64,000 nucleotides of DNA from Corylus avellana (Eukaryota; Streptophyta; Magnoliopsida; Fagales; Betulaceae): positions 35,891,634 through 35,955,633 of the forward strand of contig NC_081545.1 of the NCBI RefSeq assembly GCF_901000735.1, in the 5' to 3' direction. This document shows positions 1 to 10,239 of this stretch, piece after piece; the stretch's first letter is position 1; every line of letters begins with the position of its first letter. Below the pieces are notes generated by a model. The model was not told where the DNA came from, made no database searches, and saw only the letters and a list, made by a program, of their open reading frames with translations. The position numbers and the translations under genes are program-made.

Positions 1-87
1 GAGAACAAGGAGTAAAACTATTTATGGTTGTAGATTTTACTTGCTGGGCCCCCTTTGGGCTCATTCAGTTTTATTTTTTGTTTTCAG

Positions 88-140
88 GTAGAAAGGATGC
101 TGGAATAGGAGGCCGGAATGGGGACGGGAATAATTATTAA
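88..140 (+). CDS. Possible last exon of an upstream gene (partial)
   Basis: A pyrimidine-rich tract ending in TTTTCAG at 81-87 is followed by 16 open codons (RKDAGIGGRNGDGNNY) and a TAA stop at 138-140. An AATAAA polyadenylation-like signal lies about 80 bases downstream at 222-227. This is the layout of a terminal coding exon whose gene starts before the window. The peptide is too short and Gly/Asn-rich to assign a family. It could equally be a chance open stretch. Confidence 0.3.
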
Positions 141-1102
141 TTTTCAAAGTCTTTTCATATCAGTGATTATAATAATATGATATTCCGCAACTAAAATTTA
201 ATGTTTTCTAATTTCGCTTGTAATAAAATCTCTTGAATAATGTTTTATACATTTTTTGTATCCTTTAAAATCAAGTACTCTGATAGACCTTATAGATCTT
301 TGCAAGAACTTTTGTTGTAAAAGAAGAAAAGTGGCAAACTCAGCCTTAACGGGCTGGGGATGTTACACCCTCTCCCTCTCAGCTCTATCTCCCTCTCTTC
401 AACCTGCAACTCTATGTTTGATTTTGTGGATCGTTGTTGTTGATCCTTTGTTTTGATTTAGATTTAGACATTTAGTGGATCTATTATTTGCTATTTGCTA
501 TTTTGATTTTGTTTTTTTAGGATCTATTATTATCTACAGTTACGAAGAAATTTAGCCGTGTTAGGTCGTGTCTACCCGATATGACCCATTTATGCTAAAC
601 GGGTTAAGCGGATCGTGTTGGGTTACCCGATTATTTTTCGTGTCATAATCGTATCAAACCCACTAACTCGTTTAACTAAACAGGTCGTGTTTATGTCTTG
701 GGTAATCGGATCGCAGGTCTTAACGAGTCTTAATCATGTCTACCCGTTTATCTGTTTTGCCACCTCTAGTTCAAGGCAGTCTTGCACCAAGCAAGTATCC
801 CCCTCCCCCCACCCCACTTCCCATAATAAGGCTCATGCTATTTTCTTATTTGAAGTCGATCAAAGTCAACTAGTCAAGTTGCTCTTGTAACGTTGACTGA
901 TCTAGAGAAACAATCTCCAAGAGCTTGTGACTCACATTAATGTTACTCTATGGAAATGAACCTGCTGCCTCCCACTCTACTAATACTTTATTTTGACTCC
1001 TCCCAAAATAAGGATAAAGTTTATAGAAATATATAAAGTGTATGCTAAAGATACAATTATATTAGTTGTTTGGTTATATCAAAAGTTACTCATTCATCTA
1101 AC

Positions 1103-1137
<35 letters not shown>

Positions 1138-1740
1138 TAGTGTCCATAACATTTCTCTATTCTAAAATATTATAACAAATTTATTTTCAACAACTTTACA
1201 TTCATTTTTAATAATGCTTTATAAGTTTTTAATATTAAAAGACCAAAATTCTGTGGAAACTCGATAACAATTAAAGGGACAAAACCGTCGTGCTGGCCGG
1301 GTTCTTTTCACACGTAATTACGTTAAAAAAAAAAGGTTCTGTTCACATCTTATTCATGGTATTGGTAGGGCCCGATGACATATAGCCATCATTCCTTATC
1401 CTGTGACATTATTTTTTTTTCTATGAAATACTTATTAATGTTTGTTCAAAACGGTTCATATTTCCTAAGGCCAAAAACCGCAGACAGAAAAGCCATGCAT
1501 GCCCCATCATGTTCTTCACAATATCAAGTCTGGAGTGCACCTAGCATGGTCGTCGGATTAATTGGACAATATAACTTGGAAGCTTTCAAGAAATGGACTC
1601 CAACAGTTCACTCCTTTTCTCACTTTCTATGTTATACTTTCCTTTCTCAACGTTTGCTACTTGACTCTAATGGTATATATGGGGCCCGAAAGGATGGTAC
1701 TTGAGGTAGATGGGGGGGGGGGGCATGTAGTTTTGACTCG
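141..1740. other. Intergenic; hAT-end-like repeat fragment and simple repeats
   Basis: No gene recognised. Around 540-770 there is a repeat with many short CGTGT/ACCCG/CGGGT words that ends at about 770 with TTGCCACCTCTA. That matches the inverted end type (TAGAGGTGGCAAA) common in plant hAT elements. No matching left end was found, so it is a fragment. A compound (AT)n(AG)n microsatellite lies at 1103-1137. A G-run at 1711-1721 precedes the tandem duplication that begins at 1741. Confidence 0.4.
1103..1137. repeat. (AT)n(AG)n compound microsatellite
   Basis: An uninterrupted AT dinucleotide run (about 1103-1121) passes directly into an AG run (1121-1137). It is intergenic. Confidence 0.9.
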
Positions 1741-1787
1741 GGTATTACCTAGTACTAATTTTTTTTTTTTTTTTTAATGATTTTTTT

Positions 1788-3945
1788 TTTTTTTTTTAAG
1801 GAAAATCATTATTTTCTCATTAATAGAGGAATCAAGAGCATTAAAACTCTTATAATCACAGAACATAACGTTCTGAAAGATTATAGCCGAAGTTAAAAGA
1901 TCAAAGTCATAACTAAAAGATTACACATCAAAGACGCCAAACATCCGCTAACCTATAACTAATCTTCAGTTGGAATAACAGATCTGCGCTAGGCAGACAC
2001 AAACTAATGCATAGATAGCTCTTATTCCTCGACCCTGGGATCAAAAGAACCCCATGCCAACACTAGGGGTGCAAAGGCGGTTACGGTTAGCGGTTAGTGG
2101 CAATAACCGCTAACCGTAACCGCCTTAGCGGTTAGTAGATTTCATTAACCGCAACCGCTATTAGCGGTAAACCGCCACCGCTAACCGCTTAGTGAAATAG
2201 ATAACCGCCCGCTAACCGCTTTTTTAAAATTGGGTTTTTTTTGGGCTTTTTGTGCTTCTTATTTTTTGGCTTTTTTTTTACCCTCATTCTTTTTTCTTGT
2301 ATTTTTAATATCTTCTTGGGCCCAATTGCTATAAAAAGAGCCCATATTGAAAAATAAAAAATATTTGACCCAAAATTTAGGATCACCAATCCTAAATTTG
2401 TACATTTGTTCTTGTTTTTGTTTTGACTATAAATTCATATGCAAATGTTTGACCCAAATATTTGGGTCAAACAGAAAAATCAACAGAAAAATCAAAAATA
2501 TTTGACCCAAATATTTGGACTTATTATATAATCATATGATTTAATGATCAAGTCATCATGTGATATAATCATATCAATTATAGTGATAATATATAAATTA
2601 CTAAAATTATAATGATAGTACATTAATACTTAAATTGTGTTTATAAGTAACACATTGGTCATTGTTTAATCCAATGTCAATTACTTAATTTGATATTATA
2701 CGAATCATATCATCATTGTTTATTAATAATATGATTCACTTAAAGTCTTGAATAAAGTATTTGAATTGTCATTGAATCATATGATTAAGCATTAATATTA
2801 TACATTTATATTATTCATATGCATATGTAGACTTATATAGACTTATAACTTATATAGACTTATAAGTTTATAATATACATTGAAAATAAGTCTCTAGATA
2901 TTTAATTGTTGTATTAGTATAAATTGGTATACTTATGAGTTATGTCATATTATATATGTATAATTTGTTATTATATAATCAAATGATTTAATGATTAATC
3001 TCATGTGATATAATCATATAAATTATAGTGATAATATATTAATACTCAAATTGTGATTTAATTATTTTTTAAAAAAATTGTGATTTAATGATCAAGTGAT
3101 TATGTTATATGTATAAATATTTTTATAATTATAATTATAAAAATATATTATATAAAAAGACGGTTAGTGGTTACGGTTAGTAAACCCAATAACCGCTAAC
3201 CGCTAACCGCTAGGCGGTTATAGCGGTTAGGCGGTTAGCGGTTAATACGGTTAAGCGGTTAGAGCGGTTAGCGGTTAGAACGATTAGCGGGCGGTTTTTA
3301 ACTGCCCGCCTTTGCACCCCTAGCCGACACACATCCTCCTGAACTCGAAAGCCAGGATATTGTTTACATCCACAACCCCAGGAGTCTGGACCAAAATAAC
3401 AAGAGAGGAGATCAAGAAAGAGGACATGACCTTATTACAAGCAGCAAGAAAAACAAGAAAAATATAGGGAAAATCAAAGCAATACAACTAAAAATTTAAA
3501 AATAGGAGCACACTAAGCGGATGACAGTAGCCGAAAAAAAAGCCGATCGCGTGCTTGCCGGAAACCGATGCGTAGATGGTGTTGGAAGCACATCGCGGTG
3601 GAGACGCGTGAAAAGACTCAGCAGAAGACAGTAAACAGCAAAGCTGGCGCAGAGGAGATCGGCGGCGCACTCAAAGAAATTGGGGGGAAGTTTGAGTGAA
3701 TACCCCATGAGCGGCACCCACAAAGTGTGCCCAAACAAACACTTAGCAAAAAAAAATAAACAAGCAAACAAAGAACAACAACAAGGAAAAGAAAGCAAAA
3801 TCCAAAAACAAACACAAAAAAGAAAAGAAACACAGATCGGGGAAGAGAGGGGGGAACAGATCAAGGAAAGAGAGGAGGGGGGAGGAGGAGAAACCCCTCC
3901 CCCTCAGCTGTGCGGTACTTCCTTAAACTTTGCTAAGGTTTTGGA
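1788..3945 (-). mobile_element. LINE-like retroinsertion on minus strand (interrupted)
   Basis: On the minus strand the insert ends in a long A-run (the T-run at 1781-1797). It is bounded by a T-rich target duplication: TTTTTAATGATTTTTT at about 1771-1787 and ATTTTTTAATGATTTTTTT at 3946-3964. A poly(A) tail plus a long target duplication is the signature of target-primed reverse transcription. The body, minus a nested element at 2064-3322, is only about 0.9 kb and I see no reverse transcriptase motif. It is therefore a 5'-truncated or non-autonomous element, or a processed transcript. Open frames at 3488-3976 on both strands are low-complexity and not convincing genes. Confidence 0.6.
2064..3322. 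mobile_element. Non-autonomous hAT-like DNA transposon (1,259 bp), nested
   Basis: The termini are inverted repeats: TAGGGGTGCAAAGGCGG at 2064-2080 and its complement ending at 3322. The flanks form an 8-bp target duplication with one mismatch (GCCAACAC at 2056-2063, GCCGACAC at 3323-3330). Both properties are typical of the hAT superfamily. About 150 bp inside each end carries dense GCGGTTA/TAACCGC heptamers (2075-2220 and 3160-3300), resembling the subterminal transposase-binding arrays of hAT elements. The AT-rich interior has no transposase frame, so movement would need a partner element. Confidence 0.8.
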
Positions 3946-4241
3946 ATTTTTTAATGATTTTTTTGAATGCAGTTGATCGATTGGTCAGAATCAGTTACTA
4001 AATGCCTACAAGAAAGAATATTAATAGTTGCAGACTTGTCGGTCGAGGAAAACTCCGACAAACGAAAAGAAAAAAAGTTAGGTATTACCTAGTACCAATC
4101 TTTTTTTCTTTTTAATGATTTTTTAGAATGCAGTTGATCGTTTGGTCAGAATCAGTTACTAAATGCCTACAAGAAAGAATATTAATAGTTGGAGACTTGT
4201 CGGTCGAGGAGAACTCTGACAAACGAAAAGAAAAAAAGTTA

Positions 4242-5001
4242 GCAAAGGTAAATACTAGGTTGCTTTAAGAAAAAGAATTAGAAATAATGGATATGTGATG
4301 GTAATTGAAATGATTTGCATGTCTTTTCGTGTCCATTAATGAAGGAGTAAAGGCTTTGGTACGTGTCATTTGCTGATTGGGTATAGCTTCATCCAATCTT
4401 GTTGTGCTAAATTACGATTTATTAGAAAGTTATGGTTGTAATTTGATGTCGTAGTTTCATGCTTGTTGAGAGGTAGGGTAAAAATAAAGATAAATTATTC
4501 TTCGTGTTACACTTTCAATATCCTCTGGACAACCATTGTGATGGCATGCTAGCTCACATGGGCTGGTTGGGGTCCATGGCTTGGGGCTTTATCATATCGT
4601 ACTAAATTGTGGGCCCCAAGTTTGCATTTTCGGCCTAGGCTGGCCGAGTTGATATTCGGTTTATTAAATCGTCTACCATCTTAGTTAATTCACATGGGCT
4701 GGTTGGGGTCCATGGCTTGGGGCTTTATCATATCGTACTAAATTGTGGGCCCCAAGTTTGCATTTTCGACCTAGGCTGGCCGAGTTGATATTCGGTTTAT
4801 TAAATCGTCTACCATCTTAGTTAATGTTACAAGTGGTGTAGTATGCATCCTACATCAATCGAGTAAAAATTATTCTCTATCTTAGTACAATGAAGTAGTC
4901 AATTTACCATGAATCTGTGAAGGTTATGATATAAGAAAGAAATAAAGAAAAAAATGTGTGAAAGAGTGAGAACTGAGAAGGGGGGGTGGGCGATAAACGA
5001 T
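4242..5001. other. Intergenic region upstream of ABCI11
   Basis: No gene seen. It holds a 136-bp tandem duplication (4555-4826) and then AT-rich DNA leading into the ABCI11 promoter and a G-run at 4980-4986. Confidence 0.6.
4555..4826. repeat. 136-bp tandem duplication
   Basis: Two adjacent copies (4555-4690 and 4691-4826) both start CACATGGGCTGGTTGGGG and end ACCATCTTAGTTAAT. I could find only about one internal difference (TTTTCGGCC versus TTTTCGACC), so the duplication looks recent. It lies about 250 bp upstream of the ABCI11 start and contains GGGCCC and GGGCTT words. Confidence 0.9.
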
Positions 5002-5061
5002 TGGGCCACATATTCGACAAAGCCCAGTCACCGCTTGACCACGATCAAAATCCGAAGCCCA
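5002..5061 (+). promoter_or_regulatory. Site II-type motifs at the ABCI11 5' end
   Basis: Three TGGGCY motifs lie within 80 bp of the start codon: TGGGCC at 5002-5007 and AGCCCA (reverse of TGGGCT) at 5021-5026 and 5056-5061. In plants clustered site II motifs are bound by TCP factors in genes for plastid, mitochondrial and ribosomal proteins. The role here is inferred. Confidence 0.45.
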
Positions 5062-5081
5062 ACTCCTTCACACTGCCAGAG

Positions 5082-6686
5082 ATGGCGAGCTCCTTCATCG
5101 CGTTCAAGTCCTCCATAGGCCGGAGAGCTCTGGAACTACCAGCACCAGTCCCAATCGCACACAAACCTTCCCGCAGGCAAGCATTTCTCCTTTCTACTTA
5201 GCCACTTTCTTTTATGCTTGATTTGAAATTCTCAGTGAATTTGATTTACACTGATTTCTCTCTCCAGTTGTTTGAATCTCCGAAGAACTCGCTCTTCCAG
5301 AATTACATGTGATTACTCATGCTTTGAAGTGAGTTTCCTCTTTTGGTTTCAATATTTTATTGTGTAGTTACCGATTAAGTTCTTGGTGACAAATTCTGAA
5401 CACATTGCAGCAAATGAAAGTAGCAACGCGTGAGGTTTATGATGAACTTCCAGTCCACCTTCCTAAAATTTTTAATTATAGTTACCATGAAATTGTTACT
5501 TGTTCAAAAAAAATTCATAAAAATGCTCTAAGATACAGTGTCGCTGCAAATTGTGAAGTTATTTTATTCATATTATCGTTTCTGAGTATTAATACAGCGA
5601 CTGTTTGTTTAGGAAAATATTACAAATTTATAGTACACACACACACACACACACAGTAATGCTGTAATCCATGGATGCATTTTGTAATGGAGAAAGTAGG
5701 AATTGGACTAGTGTACAGTAAGGATTGTTTTAAGTAGTTTCTGACGGCTAGTATTTGTATACTCGGTTAGAAGCCCGTTATCTGTCATGTTCAAATGAAG
5801 AATAGGTGATTATAACAGTTGTAAGTGTCATCATTAAGTAATTTATATCAATGAAATCTAGAATGCGCTCTCAGGCCTTACTCTCTTCAATATTCTGAAT
5901 GAAAGGACTCTATAAAAGCTTGTGGTGCATTAGTTTAGCAATTAGCACTTTCTCTGTAAAGATGCTTTCGTGGTTTTGAGTATTTAGTTGCATGCTTTGC
6001 CAGTAAATATCAGTTTCATGTTTGCTAGATTTTGAATTTTGAAGTATAAATGCAGGGTATTACTGAAACAATAGTTTTTTTTTTTTGAAGGTTAGGGATG
6101 TTAGCTATCGACCTCCTGGGACCCAGGTCAGCCTTCTAAGTGCAGTTAATTTTTCACTTCCAGAGAAAAGGTAAATGTTTCTGGTCTGTTTTTGTTATAT
6201 AATAACCAAAACAGATTGTTGGAAGTTTGGGATCTTGCTTTCAATTGATTTTTCCTAGGACTTCCCTGGGTAAGGTATCATTCCCAACCAATCATCCTCT
6301 CCATCATATCTATCACCAGACCTTTCTATTTAAGATGTTTCCATATTTGTTTGTGGCCTGTAGAATAATGTGATAGATGTATGGTTTCTCATTGAAGTAG
6401 GTCAAACTTGTTTGAAACTTTTTTGAGGTTGGAGCCATACTTTTTTTATTTTTTAAGTAATTGGCCCAAGGGGAGGTTGGAGCCATACTAATTGGGAGAT
6501 CCTCTCTCCTACTCAGATTCTTTATCAATAGTCAACATCGTTGTGATGGGTAGCTAGAATTTCTATCAAGTAAGACATTGCATTTGTGTGATAACTTGTT
6601 CAAGTCAACTGCTGCAGTTTTGGTTTAATATTTGGACGAAGTGGAAGTGGAAAAACTACTCTGTTGCAGGTATACCATTTTGGTGG

Positions 6687-6727
<41 letters not shown>

Positions 6728-9266
6728 TTAAGTAGGAAAAATCATGCAATTTATGTAATCTATCCCTCTTGTTATTCTATAACTTATGATGTTCCATCTT
6801 GCAGCTTCTTGCAGGGCTTAGTAAACCAACCTCAGGTTCCATTTATATTCAAAGATATGGAAATGATGGTAATCCAAATCAATCTCCTGAGCTCTTACCC
6901 CCAGAGAGAGTTGGTATTGTTTTTCAGTTTCCTGAGAGGTATTAATTACTAAATGAAAAGAAGAAAAGTTATTTTCTATCTTCATTGCTCATTAAAATAA
7001 ATTTGGGTCTTATAATGCTGTAAAATTATAGTTACATCTGAATAAATCAAATCAGTTGAATCCATCCAAAAACTTAATGCATTTGTAACTTGTTTATTTA
7101 TTTTTACTAATATTGGTTTTTCATGGTGATTTTACTTTTTCTTTTTTCATGTATTATTACTGGTGCATTTCTTATCAAAAAAATTTGAACTTATCTAATG
7201 TATTATTGCTGGTGCATTTCTTTAGGTTCTTGTTGCATAGACTACAAAGCTGCACTCTTACTTCCCCAATTTCTTATGACATTTTTTATTGGATTTTCTA
7301 TAATTTAATTTTTAAGAACATGTCATCTTGCAATCTAGGTACTTCGTGGCAGATAATGTGCTTGAGGAAGTTACGTTTGGGTGGCCAAGGCAAAGGGGTG
7401 ACTTGCAATTCAAGGAGCATCTTGCGTTGAGACTCCAAAGAGCAATTAATTGGGTATTTGCCAGCACTCTGAGTATAAACAAATTTTCTCTCACTTATTG
7501 CACTATTACATATTCTTATTATTTCTAGATCTAGGTTAATTATATTATATCATGTGGATATTCCAAATCTAAACTTTTTGATGACTGTAGGTTGGTTTAA
7601 ATGGGATCTCCTTGGACAAAGATCCTCATACCCTTAGTGGTGGCTATAAACGTCGGCTTGCCTTGGCAATTCAACTAGTAAGCACATAGATATTGATATA
7701 GACACACACAAACAAAACATGCATGCAAACTGACATAAAGACAGACGCTACTTAGACACTTAAGCCCTGTGGTTTCATGATTTAACTTTTACATAGCAGA
7801 TCATAGTTGCATGAATTGACCCATAATTGTTAGTTGACTTATTCTCCAGGTACAAACCCCAGATTTATTGATATTGGATGAGCCTCTTGCTGGTCTTGGT
7901 ATGAAGAGACATTTGTTCCCGTTTATTTTACTGTATTGGTTGTATTCCAAGTTGCACTCTCAGCAATGCTAGTAGGCCATGGTTTACAAACTTTATGGAT
8001 TTCATAAGAGTTTTTCCATCAATCATGCGTTCTTTATCCCTTTAGTGCTCTGAAAACTGTTGTACTAAAATGCTTGAAAAACATTTGAGCTACTGATAGT
8101 TAAGAAAGACCTGCTCTTTGTATTGAGCTAAAATTCAAATGGTTTCCAACCATTGCTGATCCATTTTTGTTGACTAAAATACCGAATCGACTTGGCCTAA
8201 TGATAGTTAAATTTCACTTACAGTTGAACCAATGGTTTTAGGATTTCTTGATTTTACTTGCCAATGGCGTCCATAAAGACCTTTTGCTTGGAATCTTTTA
8301 CATTTTTCTTCATGTTTTTTTGTTGATCAGATTGGAAGGCACGTGCAGATGTTGTGAAGCTTTTGAAGTTTCTAAAGAAAGAATTAACTGTACTAGTTGT
8401 CAGCCATGACCTCAAGTCTGTATTCCACTTTCCCTCTTCTAATTATTTACCCTTTATTATTGTTCTTCTGTTGTCGTTCTTGATATTACTATTCCTACTT
8501 AAAACCAGTTGTCGTCTTAATTGGACTTGATGGCTAGAGATTATAATATCTACATTTGAATAATAAATACATTGGGAATTGTATGTTCCAAAGAAAAATG
8601 AATAAGTTAAACGTGTTAGTTGTGCTTTTAAACCTATAATATACAGAATCAGACATTTGTTTTCCACTGCAACATAGATATTAGGTGTTTAAAAATGGAA
8701 TTTATATTCTACACAAAAACATGCAGATATCCTTATGTTGGTTTGTCGTTTGTATCTTTAAGGAATTATAAAGAATAAGATGGTGAGAAAGTAGTGACCA
8801 AAACCCGGTTTTGTAACCAAGTGTTTTGTTTCACTTGTTTATTGCCTTTTCTTTTTTCTTCAAACTAGTACCGGTGCTCTTTTGTTAGTCTCAGCACTCT
8901 TGCATGGACACCAATGTTGTATTCATAGGTGGGTGACATGCCAAATTTCACAGCTTTCAATATTAAGTTGCATAGAATCAGTGTAATTTCAAACATCCTT
9001 TTTTATTATTTTCAACGGGAGGGGGGGAGGAGGACCCTTTCATTATAAGATTGTGTTTGGCTAAAGTTTACTATATCTTGTTAACCTATTATTGATTTCA
9101 TCCTCCCCCTATGATTATATGCATTTTTTTAATTTTTTAATTTTTATTTTTAACTTTATGCTTATAAGCTTCTTGTGTGCTTTTCAGAGAATTAGCAACT
9201 CTAGTTGATCGATCCTGGAGGATGGAAATGGGTGGAGTTCTTAGGGAAGAGCCCCTACCAATTTAA
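5082..9266 (+). CDS. ABCI11: ABC transporter I family member 11, chloroplastic (ABCI11/NAP14)
   Basis: Soluble, non-intrinsic ABC ATPase. The Arabidopsis orthologue (NAP14) is linked to plastid metal homeostasis. Ten exons read through in frame: 5082-5176, 5268-5328, 6091-6170, 6618-6669, 6805-6938, 7339-7453, 7591-7677, 7850-7898, 8331-8415 and 9188-9266, giving 278 residues. The first ~50 residues are basic and Ser/Arg-rich, as in a transit peptide. Walker A is GRSGSGKTT (85-93), the Q-loop Gln is in FQFPER (137), the signature is LSGGYKRR (194-201), Walker B is LLILDEP (214-220) and the H-loop is SHD (His250). All catalytic motifs are intact, so a single complete nucleotide-binding domain is encoded. 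Intron 1 appears to use a GC donor (CGCAG|GCAAG); the other donors are GT. Intron 4 starts with a GT microsatellite. Confidence 0.93.
6691..6725. repeat. (GT)n microsatellite in ABCI11 intron 4
   Basis: About 17 uninterrupted GT units begin about 20 bp inside intron 4. A (CA)n run at 5635-5655 lies in intron 2 of the same gene. Both should be length-variable between individuals. Confidence 0.9.
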
Positions 9267-10239
9267 ATATGGGAATATGCTTTTTCCTTCATCAACATCT
9301 GGTGCTGTGAGCCTGTGAGGTTTCACCCTGTTGTGCTTCATCTTTATGCATTCTTGGCATATTAGTGGTTTTTTTTTTTTTTTTTTTTTGATAAGTATTC
9401 TTGGCATATTAGTGGTTGAAATGAATTGTTTGGGATTTTTTTTTCTTAATCCTCTTAAAAAAAAAGAAAAAAAAGACTAGAAAAAGAAACTTGTGTCAGG
9501 AACTAAGGCTAGCACCTTCACATTGATTATTTTGTTTCCAATAGTTTATACAATCATGAACTTAAGAATACAGGCTCCTGGTGTGAATGATTGAACTATG
9601 TTGTATTGAGTCTGACTAGAATCTTAGTGCTTGACATGGTCATTATAAACTCCAAAAGCTGAACCATGTTATAGGCTTTTCTAATCCAAACACTCACAGT
9701 TACAAACCCAGATTCTAATATTGCTCGACTCCATTCATGGAGAATGAATCCGGATGACTAATTGTGCAAACATTGGTGTCAATGTACAAGAAAAGTATGA
9801 TGTGTTCCACAAAACAAAATAGGCGATGATTTAGGAAGGGCCTGGTTAAATAAATCTTGGGATGTTTTTTTGGTAAGTAATTTTTTGTCCCAAAGGTGGG
9901 GGAAGTGGAGATTCAAGCTAGTGATCTCTGCTTCATGAAGCATGGTCTCTAGCCGATTGAGCTATCCCTTAGGGACAAATCCCGAGATATTCTTAATGAT
10001 AAAAATAATACTTTTTGGTAATCAAAATAACTTTATTAGGAGGCTTACATGAAACATAGTCACATGGTTATTATCACACTGAGGAAGATAGGAGGAGAGA
10101 CCCTCTTGACTCTTCACTTTCTTTTGAGTCCATCTACACTTTATCACTCACACCATAACAATATGTCTTACCAAACACCACATTACAATTTTTACTTGTA
10201 GAGGATGATGACATTATCATCTTATTTCAGATTCAGTCG
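9267..10239. other. 3' intergenic region between convergent ABCI11 and LAZY1
   Basis: The two genes point at each other here. The stretch holds the ABCI11 3' end, a long T-run at 9370-9389, a SINE copy (9865-9976) and AT-rich DNA. No further gene is seen. Confidence 0.6.
9865..9976 (-). mobile_element. tRNA-derived SINE, 112 bp, minus strand
   Basis: Read on the minus strand it starts with an A-box-like TAGCTCAATCGG and carries a B-box-like AGCTTGAATCT about 35 bp later, then a short C-rich tail. These are the internal RNA polymerase III promoter boxes of tRNA-derived SINEs. Flanking imperfect direct repeats (AAATCTTGGGATG at 9852-9864, AAATCCCGAGATAT at 9977-9990) look like an aged target duplication. 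A second copy of exactly the same length lies at 46818-46929. Confidence 0.6.

Larger units (their letters stand above)
1741..4241. repeat. 161-bp tandem duplication, left copy split by nested insertions
   Basis: Copy B (4081-4241) starts GGTATTACCTAGTAC and ends AAAAAAAGTTA. Copy A starts with the same words at 1741, breaks after the T-rich TTTTAATGATTTT stretch near 1787, and resumes at about 3965 with GAATGCAGTTGATCG. It ends at 4080, directly against copy B. The copies differ at few positions (for example CTAGTACT versus CTAGTACC, GTTGCAGAC versus GTTGGAGAC). The simplest history is a tandem duplication followed by insertion of the 1788-3945 retroelement into copy A. Confidence 0.75.

Noticed and set aside
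3488..3976. Several overlapping frames on both strands
   Set aside because: Low-complexity Lys/Gln- or Cys/Phe/Leu-rich translations within the LINE-like remnant, without reverse transcriptase or nucleic-acid-binding motifs.
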